Below, in pieces: positions 43,316 to 53,473 of a stretch of 64,000 nucleotides of DNA. The position numbers and the translations under genes were made by a program. The number at the start of each line of letters is the position of its first letter. Within the stretch, counting starts at the first letter, position 1. The DNA lies in assembly GCF_963678245.1 (NCBI RefSeq), contig NZ_OY782772.1:62001-126000 (forward strand), given 5' to 3'. The stretch comes from an uncultured Sunxiuqinia sp. Its GTDB lineage: Bacteria; Bacteroidota; Bacteroidia; Bacteroidales; Prolixibacteraceae. The notes below the pieces were generated by a model. The model searched no databases. It was not told where the DNA came from and saw only the letters and a list, made by a program, of their open reading frames with translations.

Positions 43316-45184
43316 TCACTTCAAAAGTTTTTCAAAATGTTCCAACGGCATAATTGTTAACACTTGTTTGCCTGCTGGTGAAAAATTTGGTGTTGAGCAA
43401 GCGAATAATTGGTCGATTAATTGATTGATTTCTTCCTGTTTCATGGTGTATCCATACGAAACCGCAGAAGCACCAGCTAAAGATGCTGCAACTTTTTCCC
43501 GGGCTTTTTCTTTAAAGTTGGTCGCCGAGCTTTTTATATCTTCCAGCAGGCTCTCAATAATTTCCAAAGGCGACGAATTGTTAAGCATGCCCGGTGTGCC
43601 ATTGATAATGAAACTGTTATTGCCAAAGTCGCGGATGTCGAAGCCCAGTGCTTTTAGATCATCTAACACCGAGCGAAGCATCTCAGCATCAGCTGCATTC
43701 AAGTCAAACGTATGGGGAAAAAGTTGTTGCTGACTGACAGTTTCTTCACTTTCAAGAATCGCCATGAAATTCTCAAAAAGAATCCGTTCGTGAGCACGTT
43801 TTTGGTCAATAACCATTAATCCTGATTTGACAGGTGTTAGAATGTATTTATTTTTAAACTGGATAAACGTTTTACCACTGTACTGTTCCTCATGTTTGAT
43901 CTCCAGAGTCCCACCTGCTTGTTCTTCCGGCTCAATGATCGGAAAATTGGATGACTCTTCCTTTTGCTCATCCGTATTAAAATCGCGGTATAGTTTTTCC
44001 CAGTGCTGCGACTGGCTTTTTTGATTAGTTGAGCCTGAAGAGAACGAAGCCCCTCCAGAAAATTTCTTTTCCTCCTCAAAAGGATTGTAAGTAGGATTGA
44101 TCTCAATTTTAGGAGGTTCAACCGATTCTGCGCTTTTTCGTGCAATTGGAATATCAATGCTTCCGGCCTGATCAAAATCAATAGATGGCACCACGTTGTG
44201 TTTTCCTAGTGATTCACGAACCGTTGCTTTAATCATCTGCCAAATTGCTGATTCACTTTCAAACTTTATTTCCGTTTTCGTTGGATGAATGTTGATGTCA
44301 ATATCTTCCGGTTTCACCTCAAAAAACAAAAAGTAAGAGGGAATTCCATCAGGAGGTAATATTTTTTCATAAGCCTGCATCACTGCGCGGTGAAAAAACG
44401 GATGGCGCATGTACCGCTTGTTGACAAAGAAAAACTGTTCACCAAAAGTTTTTCGGGCATGTTTGGGTTGTCCTATGTAGCCTGATATTTTCACCAAACT
44501 GGTGTCGGTGTTTACCGGAATTAGGCTTTGAGCGCTGTTTTTTCCAAATAAAGCAACAATGCGTTTTTTGATGTTGCCCTGTTCCAGCTCGTAAATCGTT
44601 TGCTGATTGTGAATTAATGAAAAAGATATTTCTGGACTGGCTAAGGCAACCCGTTGAATTTCATTTATAATGTGTTTGAGCTCTGTGGCGTTTGATTTTA
44701 GGAATTTGCGTCGTGCAGGAACGTTGAAGAATAAGTTTTTTACCATGAAATTTGTTCCGCAGCTGCAACGCGTGGCTTCTTGCTTAATTAATTTTGATCC
44801 ATTGATGTGAATCAAGGTGCCAATCTCTTGATCGTGTTGTTGTGTGTGCAGTTCAACATCAGCAATTGCTGCAATGGACGCCAGTGCTTCGCCACGAAAG
44901 CCCATCGTGCGAATGGCAAACAAATCGTTGGCTTCTTTAATTTTAGATGTGGCATGACGCTCAAAGGCCATACGGGCATCAGTGTCCGACATTCCGCAGC
45001 CATTATCGCTTACCTGAATTAAGGTGCGGCCGGCATCTTTTAAGTTGATTTTGATTTGCGATGCCCCGGCATCAATCGCGTTTTCGACTAACTCTTTGAC
45101 TACTGACGCGGGACGTTGAATAACCTCTCCTGCAGCGATTTGGTTGGCAACTGAATAGGGGAGTAGTTGAATGATATCTGACAC
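43316..45184 (-). CDS. mutL: DNA mismatch repair protein MutL
   Basis: A 622-residue GHKL ATPase. The N-terminal motifs are ELVENAIDAGA, DNGCGM and TMGFRGEALASIAA; the C-terminal dimerisation domain is present. The region corresponding to the endonuclease motif DQHAxxExxxxE reads DQKRAHERILFE, with lysine and arginine replacing HA. This may indicate altered or absent nicking activity, or a lineage-typical form. The gene starts 9 bp after a small conserved protein and is followed by two rhomboids. Confidence 0.96.
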   Translation of the reverse strand: MSDIIQLLPYSVANQIAAGEVIQRPASVVKELVENAIDAGASQIKINLKDAGRTLIQVSDNGCGMSDTDARMAFERHATSKIKEANDLFAIRTMGFRGEALASIAAIADVELHTQQHDQEIGTLIHINGSKLIKQEATRCSCGTNFMVKNLFFNVPARRKFLKSNATELKHIINEIQRVALASPEISFSLIHNQQTIYELEQGNIKKRIVALFGKNSAQSLIPVNTDTSLVKISGYIGQPKHARKTFGEQFFFVNKRYMRHPFFHRAVMQAYEKILPPDGIPSYFLFFEVKPEDIDINIHPTKTEIKFESESAIWQMIKATVRESLGKHNVVPSIDFDQAGSIDIPIARKSAESVEPPKIEINPTYNPFEEEKKFSGGASFSSGSTNQKSQSQHWEKLYRDFNTDEQKEESSNFPIIEPEEQAGGTLEIKHEEQYSGKTFIQFKNKYILTPVKSGLMVIDQKRAHERILFENFMAILESEETVSQQQLFPHTFDLNAADAEMLRSVLDDLKALGFDIRDFGNNSFIINGTPGMLNNSSPLEIIESLLEDIKSSATNFKEKAREKVAASLAGASAVSYGYTMKQEEINQLIDQLFACSTPNFSPAGKQVLTIMPLEHFEKLLK

Positions 45185-45193
45185 AAAAAATTA

Positions 45194-45490
45194 TTAAAAT
45201 TTAAAAAATAGGTATACGGCAATTGATAAAACAATAACAAACGTAATTAAACGGGTATTGTAATTGCGGCGAGCATCTGATGACGTTTTTGATGATTCAC
45301 CCATTGCTCTTCTGAATTGTCCGCGAATATTTGCCCGGTAGTTCGAGTCAAATTCTTTTTTCTCATGAATCCCCAATTCTTTCTTGATTCTGTCTTCACG
45401 TTCTTGCATCTCTTCCTTTTCCGGATCGTAATACCGGTATGGTATGCTAAAGCGGCGGTGGTTGGGCATATGAAAAAATTTCCCGATCAT
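45194..45490 (-). CDS. Small conserved Bacteroidota protein with C-terminal membrane helix
   Basis: A 98-residue protein. The N-terminus is aromatic and basic (NHRRFSIPYRYYDPEKEE). A charged helical middle follows, and the last 20 residues form a hydrophobic segment (LITFVIVLSIAVYLFFKF), so it is probably tail-anchored. Similar small proteins are found before mutL in Bacteroidota, sometimes labelled as riboflavin synthase beta-like without basis. A second possible start is M8 (45469). Function unknown. Confidence 0.75.
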   Translation of the reverse strand: MIGKFFHMPNHRRFSIPYRYYDPEKEEMQEREDRIKKELGIHEKKEFDSNYRANIRGQFRRAMGESSKTSSDARRNYNTRLITFVIVLSIAVYLFFKF

Positions 45491-45601
45491 GGCTTGTCAA
45501 ATATTGATTGATCTACAAAAATACAAAAACCAAGCCAGATGGTGAAAGAGAAATCGTTAAAAGTCCTAAATGAAACTAAACTCATTTTTTTTGGTTTGTG
45601 T

Positions 45602-46405
45602 CTAGTTTAGTTTACCACCGCATTTTTTACAAAATACGGCATCTGACTCATGCTTGTCATATAGGCAATGCGGACAAACCTGAGTGTTGGAACTCTTGGT
45701 CGGTTTCATCATTTCAGCTGTAACAATGCCTGTTGGTACTGCAATAATGGCATAACCGGCAATCATCACGGCACTTGCCAGTAATTGACCAAGTGGCGTT
45801 TGGGGTGAAATATCGCCATAACCAACGGTAGTCATGGTAACAATAGCCCAGTAGATACTCGATGGAATGCTTACATATCCATGCTCCGGGCCTTCAATCA
45901 GGTACATTAATGTGCCGACGATCACCACAAGATTAATCACAAAGAAAAGGAAGACGAAGATTTTCTCGCGGCTTGCCCAGAGTGCTTTCGATAAATTATT
46001 TCCCGCTATGGTGTAGCGGTTTAGCTTTAGGATTCGAAAAACGCGAAGCAACCGCAGTGCACGAATAACCACCAAACTATGGCTTCCAACAAGAACTAAG
46101 CTCAAATAGGTTGGTAGCACCGACAATAAATCGATGATGCCATAGAAACTGAAAATGTATCTGAACGGTTTCTTAACCACGAGTAATCGCAGGGCATATT
46201 CAATTGAAAAAATAACTGTAATGACCCACTCCATAATGCGGAGCAAACTTCGGTGTTGACTATTGATTGATGGAACACTTTCGATTATAACCAGTGCGAT
46301 GCTGATCAAAATGGTAAATAGTAAAGCCACATCAAAAAGCTTTCCTTTGGGAGTGTCGGCTTCAAAGATAATTTCGTAAATTTTATTTCTGGTACTGTTT
46401 TTCAT
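45602..46405 (-). CDS. Voltage-gated potassium channel subunit with zinc-ribbon tail
   Basis: A 267-residue six-helix channel. The voltage-sensor helix S4 is RALRLLRVFRILKLNR (115-130), and the selectivity filter TVGYGD is at residues 193-198. The pore helix precedes it in SSIYWAIVTMT. The C-terminus carries CPHCLYDKHESDAVFCKKCG, four cysteines in a rubredoxin-like zinc ribbon. This is a recognised variant of the Kch/KvLm-type family. The gene is monocistronic. Confidence 0.92.
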   Translation of the reverse strand: MKNSTRNKIYEIIFEADTPKGKLFDVALLFTILISIALVIIESVPSINSQHRSLLRIMEWVITVIFSIEYALRLLVVKKPFRYIFSFYGIIDLLSVLPTYLSLVLVGSHSLVVIRALRLLRVFRILKLNRYTIAGNNLSKALWASREKIFVFLFFVINLVVIVGTLMYLIEGPEHGYVSIPSSIYWAIVTMTTVGYGDISPQTPLGQLLASAVMIAGYAIIAVPTGIVTAEMMKPTKSSNTQVCPHCLYDKHESDAVFCKKCGGKLN

Positions 46406-46607
46406 AGGTTTCCTGAATGAATTCTAAAGATAGAGATTTTGCGAAATATTTGATAGCTGCAAAATGACAAAGCTTTTTTCAATCATCAGCTTGTTAATTC
46501 ACAGATATCTTTGAATTTTATTATATTAGTTATTTTCATCGTTTTGCAAATGCTGTGTACATCGAAATTTAACGACTTCTAATTTGGTATGAACTAAATG
46601 ACTAGAA

Positions 46608-47105
46608 ATGGAAAATGTGATCTTTGTATCCACTGGAGAAGTAAAAGTGTGTGACATCAATAACCATTTAAAGTCAACGGCAATTGGCTCATGCGTTGTG
46701 GTAACTGCATGGGATTCATTTCAGAAAATAGGAGGAATGGCTCATGTTATGCTGCCGGGAGCTGCACCCAAAGGAAAAAAGGAATATGCAACAAAGTATG
46801 CTTCTAACGCAATTGATAAGCTGCTTGGTCAGCTATCGCAACTTGGGACGAAAAAGGAAAACCTGAAAGTGTACTTAATTGGTGGAGCCGATGTTTTGAA
46901 AAGAGAGAATGATACGATTGGTGAGGATAATCTCAGGTCGATACAGAAGTGTCTTGGTCTTAAGGGACTTTTGATTGATGCAATGGCAGTGGGCGATACC
47001 TCAAGAAGATCCGCTTTCCTGAATGTTTCCAGTGGTTTTGTTTATTATACTGAAGGAGATTCGGATGAAAGATTACTTTCAAGTACTACTGAACTCTCAA
47101 TATAA
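46608..47105 (+). CDS. cheD: Chemoreceptor glutamine deamidase CheD-like
   Basis: A 165-residue CheD. Catalytic Cys29 lies in STAIGSCVVV and His46 in GGMAHVMLPG, matching the Cys/His pair of CheD. In chemotaxis it deamidates glutamines of receptors and binds CheC. No chemoreceptor, cheA, cheB or cheR gene is in the window. Instead the gene heads a cluster with a PAS kinase, a CheY-like regulator and a hybrid kinase. It may modify another signalling partner (inference). Confidence 0.9.
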   Translation: MENVIFVSTGEVKVCDINNHLKSTAIGSCVVVTAWDSFQKIGGMAHVMLPGAAPKGKKEYATKYASNAIDKLLGQLSQLGTKKENLKVYLIGGADVLKRENDTIGEDNLRSIQKCLGLKGLLIDAMAVGDTSRRSAFLNVSSGFVYYTEGDSDERLLSSTTELSI

Positions 47106-47143
47106 GGTTGTATCTTCTTGATCGAAACAAAACACCCGCTAAA

Positions 47144-48484
47144 ATGAAAGAAAGGCAGCAGAAAATTACAGCACTTGAGAATGAACTGGGAAAGCAGCGA
47201 AACATTGAGCAAGAGCTTCGAGCGGCCAATCAACAGTTAGATGCCGCTAATCAACAGTTACAAGCCTCCGAGCAGCAGCTAAAAGCACTAACGGAGCAAT
47301 TAACTGCAAATGAACGTGAGTTAATTGAGAAAGAAGAGATTGCCCGATCAGCCCGGGATTATGCTGAGAATATTATTGCAACGGTACGTGACCCTTTGAT
47401 TGTTTTGGATGGGAGTCTTCGAGTTGTGTCTGCAAGTCGCTCTTTTTACACCACATTTAAAACTATTCCCGAAAAGACGGAAGGCAAACTATTTTATGAG
47501 CTTGATAACGGGCATTGGGATGCTCCTGCTCTTAAAATGCTCTTGAACGAAGTGCTTCCTGAAAAATCAACGATGGACGATTATGAGGTTGAACATGACT
47601 TTAAAAGAATTGGGAAAAAAATCATGCTGATTAATGCCAGAGAATTATTGCAGGAACGGGGAAAAAACAGATTGATCTTGTTATCGATCCAAGATATCAC
47701 CAAAAGAAGGGCGGCAGAGCGGGACTTACTGATATTGAATTCAGAATTAGAAGCAAAAACGAATGAATTGCAACAAATTCTTTATATTACAACACACGAT
47801 TTACGCTCTCCTCTTGTGAATATACAGGGCTTTAACAGAGAGCTGGAAGCATCGTTAAATGAGCTTACAAAACTACTTAAAAATGTAGAGTTACCCGATT
47901 CTTTAAAGCTTAGCTATAACCAAGTTGTGAATGAGGAAATACCGGAGGCGATGCACTTTATTAGATCAAGTGCCGATAAGATGGATGGCTTACTCAGAGG
48001 ACTTCTATCCCTGTCGCGCTTAGGGCGGCAAAAGATCATTTTTAGTAACTTAGATATGAATAAGTTGATGCACGATGTTATTGAAAATTACGAATATAAA
48101 ATCAATGAAAGTCAGGTTGAAATTGATGTTTCTGATTTGCCCCATTGCCAGGGAGATGAACTTCAAATTAATCAGTTATTCTCCAATCTGATTGACAATG
48201 CTATGAAATTTTTTGATCCGAAAAGACCAGGTAAAATCAAGATTTCAGGAGAACAAGAAAATGAATTCTCAAAATACACAGTCGAAGACAATGGAATTGG
48301 GATTCATTCCGAGCATCAACAAAAGGTTTTCGAATTGTTTCATAAGCTCAACCCCGAAAAATCAGGCATTGGCTTGGGAATGAATATTGTGAAACAAGTT
48401 GTTGAAAAACATAGTGGCAAGATTATACTTGAATCAACAATCGGTATTGGAACAAAATTTATTATCTTACTTCCGAAACTTTAA
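47144..48484 (+). CDS. Soluble PAS sensor histidine kinase
   Basis: A 446-residue kinase. The ATG at 47144 is used; a TTG at 47108 would add 12 residues. Residues 1-75 form a glutamine-rich coiled coil (ANQQLDAANQQLQASEQQLK). A PAS domain (about 76-190) of the type found in CheB/CheR fusion proteins follows, with IIATVRDPLIVLD and VEHDFKRIGKKIMLINAR. The HisKA motif ITTHDLRSPLVN has His218, then an HATPase domain (about 330-446, LIDNAMKFF and GIGLGMNIVKQVVEKH). It lies 38 bp after cheD. The PAS type links it to chemotaxis-like signalling. Confidence 0.9.
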   Translation: MKERQQKITALENELGKQRNIEQELRAANQQLDAANQQLQASEQQLKALTEQLTANERELIEKEEIARSARDYAENIIATVRDPLIVLDGSLRVVSASRSFYTTFKTIPEKTEGKLFYELDNGHWDAPALKMLLNEVLPEKSTMDDYEVEHDFKRIGKKIMLINARELLQERGKNRLILLSIQDITKRRAAERDLLILNSELEAKTNELQQILYITTHDLRSPLVNIQGFNRELEASLNELTKLLKNVELPDSLKLSYNQVVNEEIPEAMHFIRSSADKMDGLLRGLLSLSRLGRQKIIFSNLDMNKLMHDVIENYEYKINESQVEIDVSDLPHCQGDELQINQLFSNLIDNAMKFFDPKRPGKIKISGEQENEFSKYTVEDNGIGIHSEHQQKVFELFHKLNPEKSGIGLGMNIVKQVVEKHSGKIILESTIGIGTKFIILLPKL

Positions 48485-48525
48485 ATAAACCAAATGCTTT
48501 AAGCAAAACTCGCCTTAACAAAACG

Positions 48526-48966
48526 ATGAAAAAGGAACTAACAATTATTCTTGCCGAGGACGATATAGGCCATGCTACGCTAATTCGAAGAAATCTGAAG
48601 CGAGCAGGTTTAATGAATAAAATAATTCATTTTGGAGATGGAGAGGAAACACTTGACTATCTGTTTCAAACCAAGGAAAAAGAGAATGGAATTCCCTCGC
48701 TATTATTATTAGATATCAACATGCCTAAAATTGATGGTGTGGAGGTATTGCGCCGTGTGAAAGAAGACCCGGACTTAAAAAGGATGCCGGTAATTATGAT
48801 TACAACTACCGATGATCCGAGAGAAATCACAAAATGTCATGAGCTCGGATGCAGCAATTATATTAGTAAGCCAATTGATTATGACAAATTTGTTGATGCC
48901 ATCCGAAAGCTGGGTTTGTTTTTGCTCATTGTTGAGATTCCCGATGTTAATAAGCCCATGGATTAA
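48526..48966 (+). CDS. Single-domain response regulator (Rcp1-like)
   Basis: A 146-residue CheY-like receiver without output domain. The phospho-acceptor is Asp63 (LLLLDINMPKIDG), the acidic pair lies in LAEDD and the conserved lysine in SKPID (Lys115). This form with PRE-ITKCHELG resembles regulators paired with phytochrome-type or PAS kinases. It is 41 bp after the PAS kinase and 73 bp before the hybrid kinase, so it is the obvious partner of one or both. Confidence 0.92.
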   Translation: MKKELTIILAEDDIGHATLIRRNLKRAGLMNKIIHFGDGEETLDYLFQTKEKENGIPSLLLLDINMPKIDGVEVLRRVKEDPDLKRMPVIMITTTDDPREITKCHELGCSNYISKPIDYDKFVDAIRKLGLFLLIVEIPDVNKPMD

Positions 48967-49039
48967 ATTGAATTCGGTTATTATCGTTTCTTCTATGTAG
49001 TGTGAAAAAGGAGTATCAAAATATATAATTTAAGCGAGC

Positions 49040-51775
49040 ATGACTAAAGCGGTGAACGATGGGGGAGTTATAAATAGTAATGGCTGGAGATTATTCAAAA
49101 TCATTGTTATTGATGACGATGACGGATTGAATCATTTAATACAAAAAAGACTCAAACGGGAAGGATTTCTAACTGGTTCTGCTAGTAGTGGAGCGGAAGC
49201 TGTTGATAAAATAACCGGAGCCGAAAACGAATTGTTGCTTATCGATTATAAGTTGCCAGACATGAATGGCTTGCAGCTTATTGAGTGTTTAAAGCAAAAG
49301 TTGCCGCAAGTCCCAGATTTTATTGCTATGACCGGTTACGGCGATGAGCGGGTTGCTGTTGATATGATGAGAATAGGAGCTCGTGAGTACCTAATAAAAG
49401 AAGCAGATTTTATTACCATTCTACCCGAAAAAATCAAACGTATTTGCATTGACATCGAAACGGACAGGAAGCTCTCTGAAACGGAAAAAGAATTAACCCA
49501 AAGCCTGGATTATTTAAATGAAATTGGAAAAATTGCACGGGTTGGCGGATGGGAACTAGACATAGCCGCGAACACAGTTCTTTGGACTGAAGTTACGAAA
49601 GAAATCCATGAGGTTCCGAGCGACTATATGCCGACTTTGGAAGAAGCGCTTGACTTCTTCCCGAAAGGCTCTCGCTGTGTCCTTGAAAAGGGGATTCGTA
49701 ATGCTATTGATGAAGGAGTTGGTTATAACCAGGAACTTCCATTGATCACCGCCAACGGAAGACAGATCTGGATTCACACGATTTGTAAACCGATAATAGA
49801 AGCTGGAAGATGTGTTCGTTTACGAGGAACTTTTCAAGATATTACATCACGGAAAGTTGCGGAGGAGAACCTCAAAAAAAGTGAAGCCAGACTGAAACGA
49901 ACAGAAAAAATTGCAAAAGTAGGTAGTTGGGAGTGGGTTGTCGCAACAGATACAGTGACGTGGTCTGAGGAATTGTTCCGTATTTTTCAACTCGACCCCA
50001 AACATGGTGCACCATCTTTTGCCGAACATGCTAAAATGTATTCATCAGAAAGCCTGAACTTGCTTAGCAAAGCAGTAGAAAGGGCTGTCAATGAAGGGGT
50101 ATCTTACGAAGAAGATCTTGTTCTAGTTCTGTGCAATGGTAAACGTGTTAATTGTGCCGTTAAAGGTTTTGCACGAAAAGATAGAAATGGGAAAGTTGTT
50201 GGATTATATGGGTCGTTTCAGGATATAACAGACTATAAAAATTTTGAAGCCCAACTAAATGATCAGAAGTTGCTTTTTGAAACTATGTTTAATGCCATTG
50301 AAGATGGAATCATTGTCTCCGATACATCACGAAAAATAATACTTGCAAATCATGGAATGAAAATAACCTTTGGTTATACCTCGGAAGAAATAATTGGCAA
50401 AACTACCAAAATACTTTATGCCAATGAACAAAAATATAAGGAAGCTGGGTTAATGGTTTTTGACAAAGATGGGAAAAATAGCGATCAGTTTTTTGTTACT
50501 GACTTTAGAGACAAAAATAATCATGTCTTTCCGGGAGAGATCTTTGGAAAGAAACTATTTAATACAGAAGGGAAATGGATTGGGAACCTTGGAATGATGC
50601 GTAATGTGACTGAAAGATTGGAGGATATAGAAGAACTAAGAAGAGCTAAAGAGAAAGCCGAAGAATCGGATCGGTTAAAATCAGCATTTTTGGCAAACAT
50701 GAGTCACGAAATCCGAACACCGATGAATGGTATTTTGGGTTTCACAAGTTTACTTCAGCATCAGGAGTTGTCGGGTGAAGACCAAAAGCAATTCCTGGAG
50801 ATTATCATGCAAAGTGGAAATAGACTACTTGAGACTGTTAATGATTTGATGGATATTTCGAAAATTGAAACCGGGCTGATGGAAGTGTCGCTTGAGGAAA
50901 TGAATGTGAAAAAGGAAATCAATCAATTATGTGATTTCTTTACCGAAGAAGCAAGCCGAAAGGGATTAAACCTTCGGTTTAATAGTCTGTTGAGTAGCGA
51001 TGAGGAAATTATCGAAACGGACGTCAAAAAGTTTATTTCAATAATTACCAACCTCGTAAAGAATGCAATTAAATATACAGAAGAGGGATTCATTGAAATT
51101 AAAATTGAAAAAAAGGAGGGAAAGCTATTGTGCCAGGTGACAGATACAGGTATTGGTATTCCAATTGAAAAACAACAAGCTGTTTTTGAGCGTTTTATTC
51201 AAGGTGATATTGCAACCAAAAGAGCGTATGAGGGATCTGGATTAGGCTTGTCTATCGCAAAGGCATATGTACAAATGTTGAATGGAGAAATTGGAGTAAA
51301 GTCGGAGGAAGAGAAAGGCTCAACCTTTTATTTTTTCATTCCGCTAAAAAACACAAAAACTAACGATGTTCAAATAAAAGACAATGCCGTGGTAGGAATG
51401 TCAGGAGCGGATAACAAAAACTTGAAAATTCTCATTGCTGAAGATGATAGTGCGAGCAGTCAATATCTGAGCATCTTATTAAAAAATTTGTCAACGGAAA
51501 TTATCTATGCCACTAATGGTGTTCAAGCAATTGAACTCGTTAAGAATAATACTGATATCGATCTGATTATGATGGATATTCAGATGCCTGAAAAAAACGG
51601 ATATGAAGCCACAAAGGAAATCAGAGAATTCAATAAAGACGTAGTCATTGTTGCGCAAACAGCATTTGCCATGGAGGGAGATCGAGAAAAGTCTCTTGCC
51701 GCAGGATGCAATGATTATATCTCCAAGCCCATTAAAAAAGATTTACTGGTTGATTTAATTCATCGACTTTTCTGA
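49040..51775 (+). CDS. Hybrid histidine kinase with N- and C-terminal receivers and PAS domains
   Basis: A 911-residue soluble protein. Domains in order: receiver (about 20-140; Asp69), three PAS/PAC domains (about 165-275, 285-405 and 410-530), HisKA (LANMSHEIRTPMNGILGF, His at about 556), HATPase to about 775, and a second receiver (about 795-911; Asp846 in MMDIQMPEKNG). It lacks a transmembrane segment. It is the last gene of the cheD cluster and has the layout of a phosphorelay hub. It is probably fed by the first receiver. Confidence 0.9.
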   Translation: MTKAVNDGGVINSNGWRLFKIIVIDDDDGLNHLIQKRLKREGFLTGSASSGAEAVDKITGAENELLLIDYKLPDMNGLQLIECLKQKLPQVPDFIAMTGYGDERVAVDMMRIGAREYLIKEADFITILPEKIKRICIDIETDRKLSETEKELTQSLDYLNEIGKIARVGGWELDIAANTVLWTEVTKEIHEVPSDYMPTLEEALDFFPKGSRCVLEKGIRNAIDEGVGYNQELPLITANGRQIWIHTICKPIIEAGRCVRLRGTFQDITSRKVAEENLKKSEARLKRTEKIAKVGSWEWVVATDTVTWSEELFRIFQLDPKHGAPSFAEHAKMYSSESLNLLSKAVERAVNEGVSYEEDLVLVLCNGKRVNCAVKGFARKDRNGKVVGLYGSFQDITDYKNFEAQLNDQKLLFETMFNAIEDGIIVSDTSRKIILANHGMKITFGYTSEEIIGKTTKILYANEQKYKEAGLMVFDKDGKNSDQFFVTDFRDKNNHVFPGEIFGKKLFNTEGKWIGNLGMMRNVTERLEDIEELRRAKEKAEESDRLKSAFLANMSHEIRTPMNGILGFTSLLQHQELSGEDQKQFLEIIMQSGNRLLETVNDLMDISKIETGLMEVSLEEMNVKKEINQLCDFFTEEASRKGLNLRFNSLLSSDEEIIETDVKKFISIITNLVKNAIKYTEEGFIEIKIEKKEGKLLCQVTDTGIGIPIEKQQAVFERFIQGDIATKRAYEGSGLGLSIAKAYVQMLNGEIGVKSEEEKGSTFYFFIPLKNTKTNDVQIKDNAVVGMSGADNKNLKILIAEDDSASSQYLSILLKNLSTEIIYATNGVQAIELVKNNTDIDLIMMDIQMPEKNGYEATKEIREFNKDVVIVAQTAFAMEGDREKSLAAGCNDYISKPIKKDLLVDLIHRLF

Positions 51776-51925
51776 AATTTGGGCTCAAAAAATTGCCAAC
51801 TTTGAGGATGCCATGTTTTCAAAGTTGTGATTTTTTGATTAACTAGAAACAACTCCGCCTAAATGTTTTACAATTCACAACTTTTCGTTAAATTTAGTTG
51901 TGTAAACTGAAAACATTTTACCTCC

Positions 51926-53464
51926 ATGATGATTAAAACCTTTGCATCAGCTGTTCATGGCATCGATGCGACAACCATTACCATTGAAACGGACGTATCA
52001 CAGGGAATTAAATTTTTTCTTGTCGGACTGCCTGACAGTGCAGTAAAAGAAAGCCAGCAACGGATTGAGTCAGCTCTGCGTCTGAATGATTTTAAATGGC
52101 CACGTAAGAAGATTGTCATCAATATGGCTCCGGCAGATATTCGCAAAGAAGGCTCTGCCTACGATTTGCCATTGGCTATTGCCGTATTGGCAGCCTCGGA
52201 GCAGGTTGCCCCAGAGAAACTTGAGCACTTTTTAATGATGGGCGAACTTTCCTTGGATGGCACTCTACAGCCAATAAAAGGGGCATTGCCCATTGCCATC
52301 AAAGCTCGGGAAGAAGGTTTTGATGGATTTATTCTGCCTCGCGAAAATGCCAAAGAAGCGGCTGTTGTTGATCAACTTAAGGTTTATGGGGTTGATAACT
52401 TGAATCAAGTAGTCGATTTCTTTAATGATCGGGACGAGCTGGAACAGATCATTGTGAATACAAGAGAAGAATTTTATAAAAAACTGAACGCGACGGATCT
52501 GGATTTTTCTGATGTAAAAGGTCAGGAGAATGTCAAACGGGCATTGGAAATCTCGGCCGCCGGAGGTCATAATGTCATTATGATTGGGCCACCCGGAGCC
52601 GGCAAAACCATGCTTGCTAAACGAATACCAACTATTTTGCCCCCGTTTACTTTGTACGAAGCCTTGGAAACCACTAAAATTCATTCGGTGGTTGGAAGGA
52701 TTGATAAAGACGCTTCCCTGATGACCGAGCGCCCGTTTCGCAGCCCCCACCATACGATTAGTGATGTGGCACTCGTTGGAGGAGGCACCTATCCGCAGCC
52801 AGGAGAAATTTCACTAGCTCACAACGGCGTATTGTTTTTGGATGAGCTCCCCGAATTTAAACGCACGGTTTTGGAAGTGATGCGCCAGCCTTTAGAGGAT
52901 CGGAAGATCACAATTTCAAGAGCTAAATTTTCAGTGGATTATCCGGCTAGTTTGATGTTGGTTGCTTCCATGAATCCCTGTCCTTGTGGCTATTATAATC
53001 ATCCCACCAAAGTGTGTGTTTGTGCGCCGGGGATGGTTCCTAAATACTTGAATAAGATATCTGGTCCATTACTTGACCGCATCGATATTCATTTAGAGGT
53101 TGTTCCGGTTCCGTTTAAAAAACTCTCGGAGTTGAAAGAAACGGAAGGGAGTTTAACCATTCGCGAACGTGTAATTAAGGCTCGTGAAATTCAATCTGCC
53201 CGTTATCGTGAGGTTGAAGGGGTTTTTTGCAATGCGCAAATGTCATCACGCCAAATTCGAGACTATGTTGAATTGGACGACGCCAGCAATAATCTGCTTA
53301 AAAATGCCATGGAAAAACTTGGACTTTCAGCCAGAGCTTACGACCGAATTCTACGGGTTGCGCGTACGATTGCCGATCTGGAAGTGTCTACAAAAGTTGA
53401 AGCAGTGCATATTTCCGAGGCGATTCAATACCGCAGTTTAGATCGGGAAAACTGGGGAGCATAA
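51926..53464 (+). CDS. YifB/ComM-family Mg-chelatase-like AAA ATPase
   Basis: A 512-residue protein. An N-terminal Lon-like fold (FFLVGLPDSAVKESQQRIESAL, GELSLDGTLQPIKGAL) precedes the AAA core (GPPGAGKTMLAKRIP, Walker A) with FRSPHHTISDVALVGGG and LFLDELPEF (Walker B). A conserved cysteine cluster, MNPCPCGYYNHP and CVCAPG, is typical of the family. ComM homologues are hexameric helicases that promote branch migration during transformation. The gene stands alone and is convergent with the next one. Confidence 0.95.
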   Translation: MMIKTFASAVHGIDATTITIETDVSQGIKFFLVGLPDSAVKESQQRIESALRLNDFKWPRKKIVINMAPADIRKEGSAYDLPLAIAVLAASEQVAPEKLEHFLMMGELSLDGTLQPIKGALPIAIKAREEGFDGFILPRENAKEAAVVDQLKVYGVDNLNQVVDFFNDRDELEQIIVNTREEFYKKLNATDLDFSDVKGQENVKRALEISAAGGHNVIMIGPPGAGKTMLAKRIPTILPPFTLYEALETTKIHSVVGRIDKDASLMTERPFRSPHHTISDVALVGGGTYPQPGEISLAHNGVLFLDELPEFKRTVLEVMRQPLEDRKITISRAKFSVDYPASLMLVASMNPCPCGYYNHPTKVCVCAPGMVPKYLNKISGPLLDRIDIHLEVVPVPFKKLSELKETEGSLTIRERVIKAREIQSARYREVEGVFCNAQMSSRQIRDYVELDDASNNLLKNAMEKLGLSARAYDRILRVARTIADLEVSTKVEAVHISEAIQYRSLDRENWGA

Positions 53465-53473
53465 ATCCTTAAA

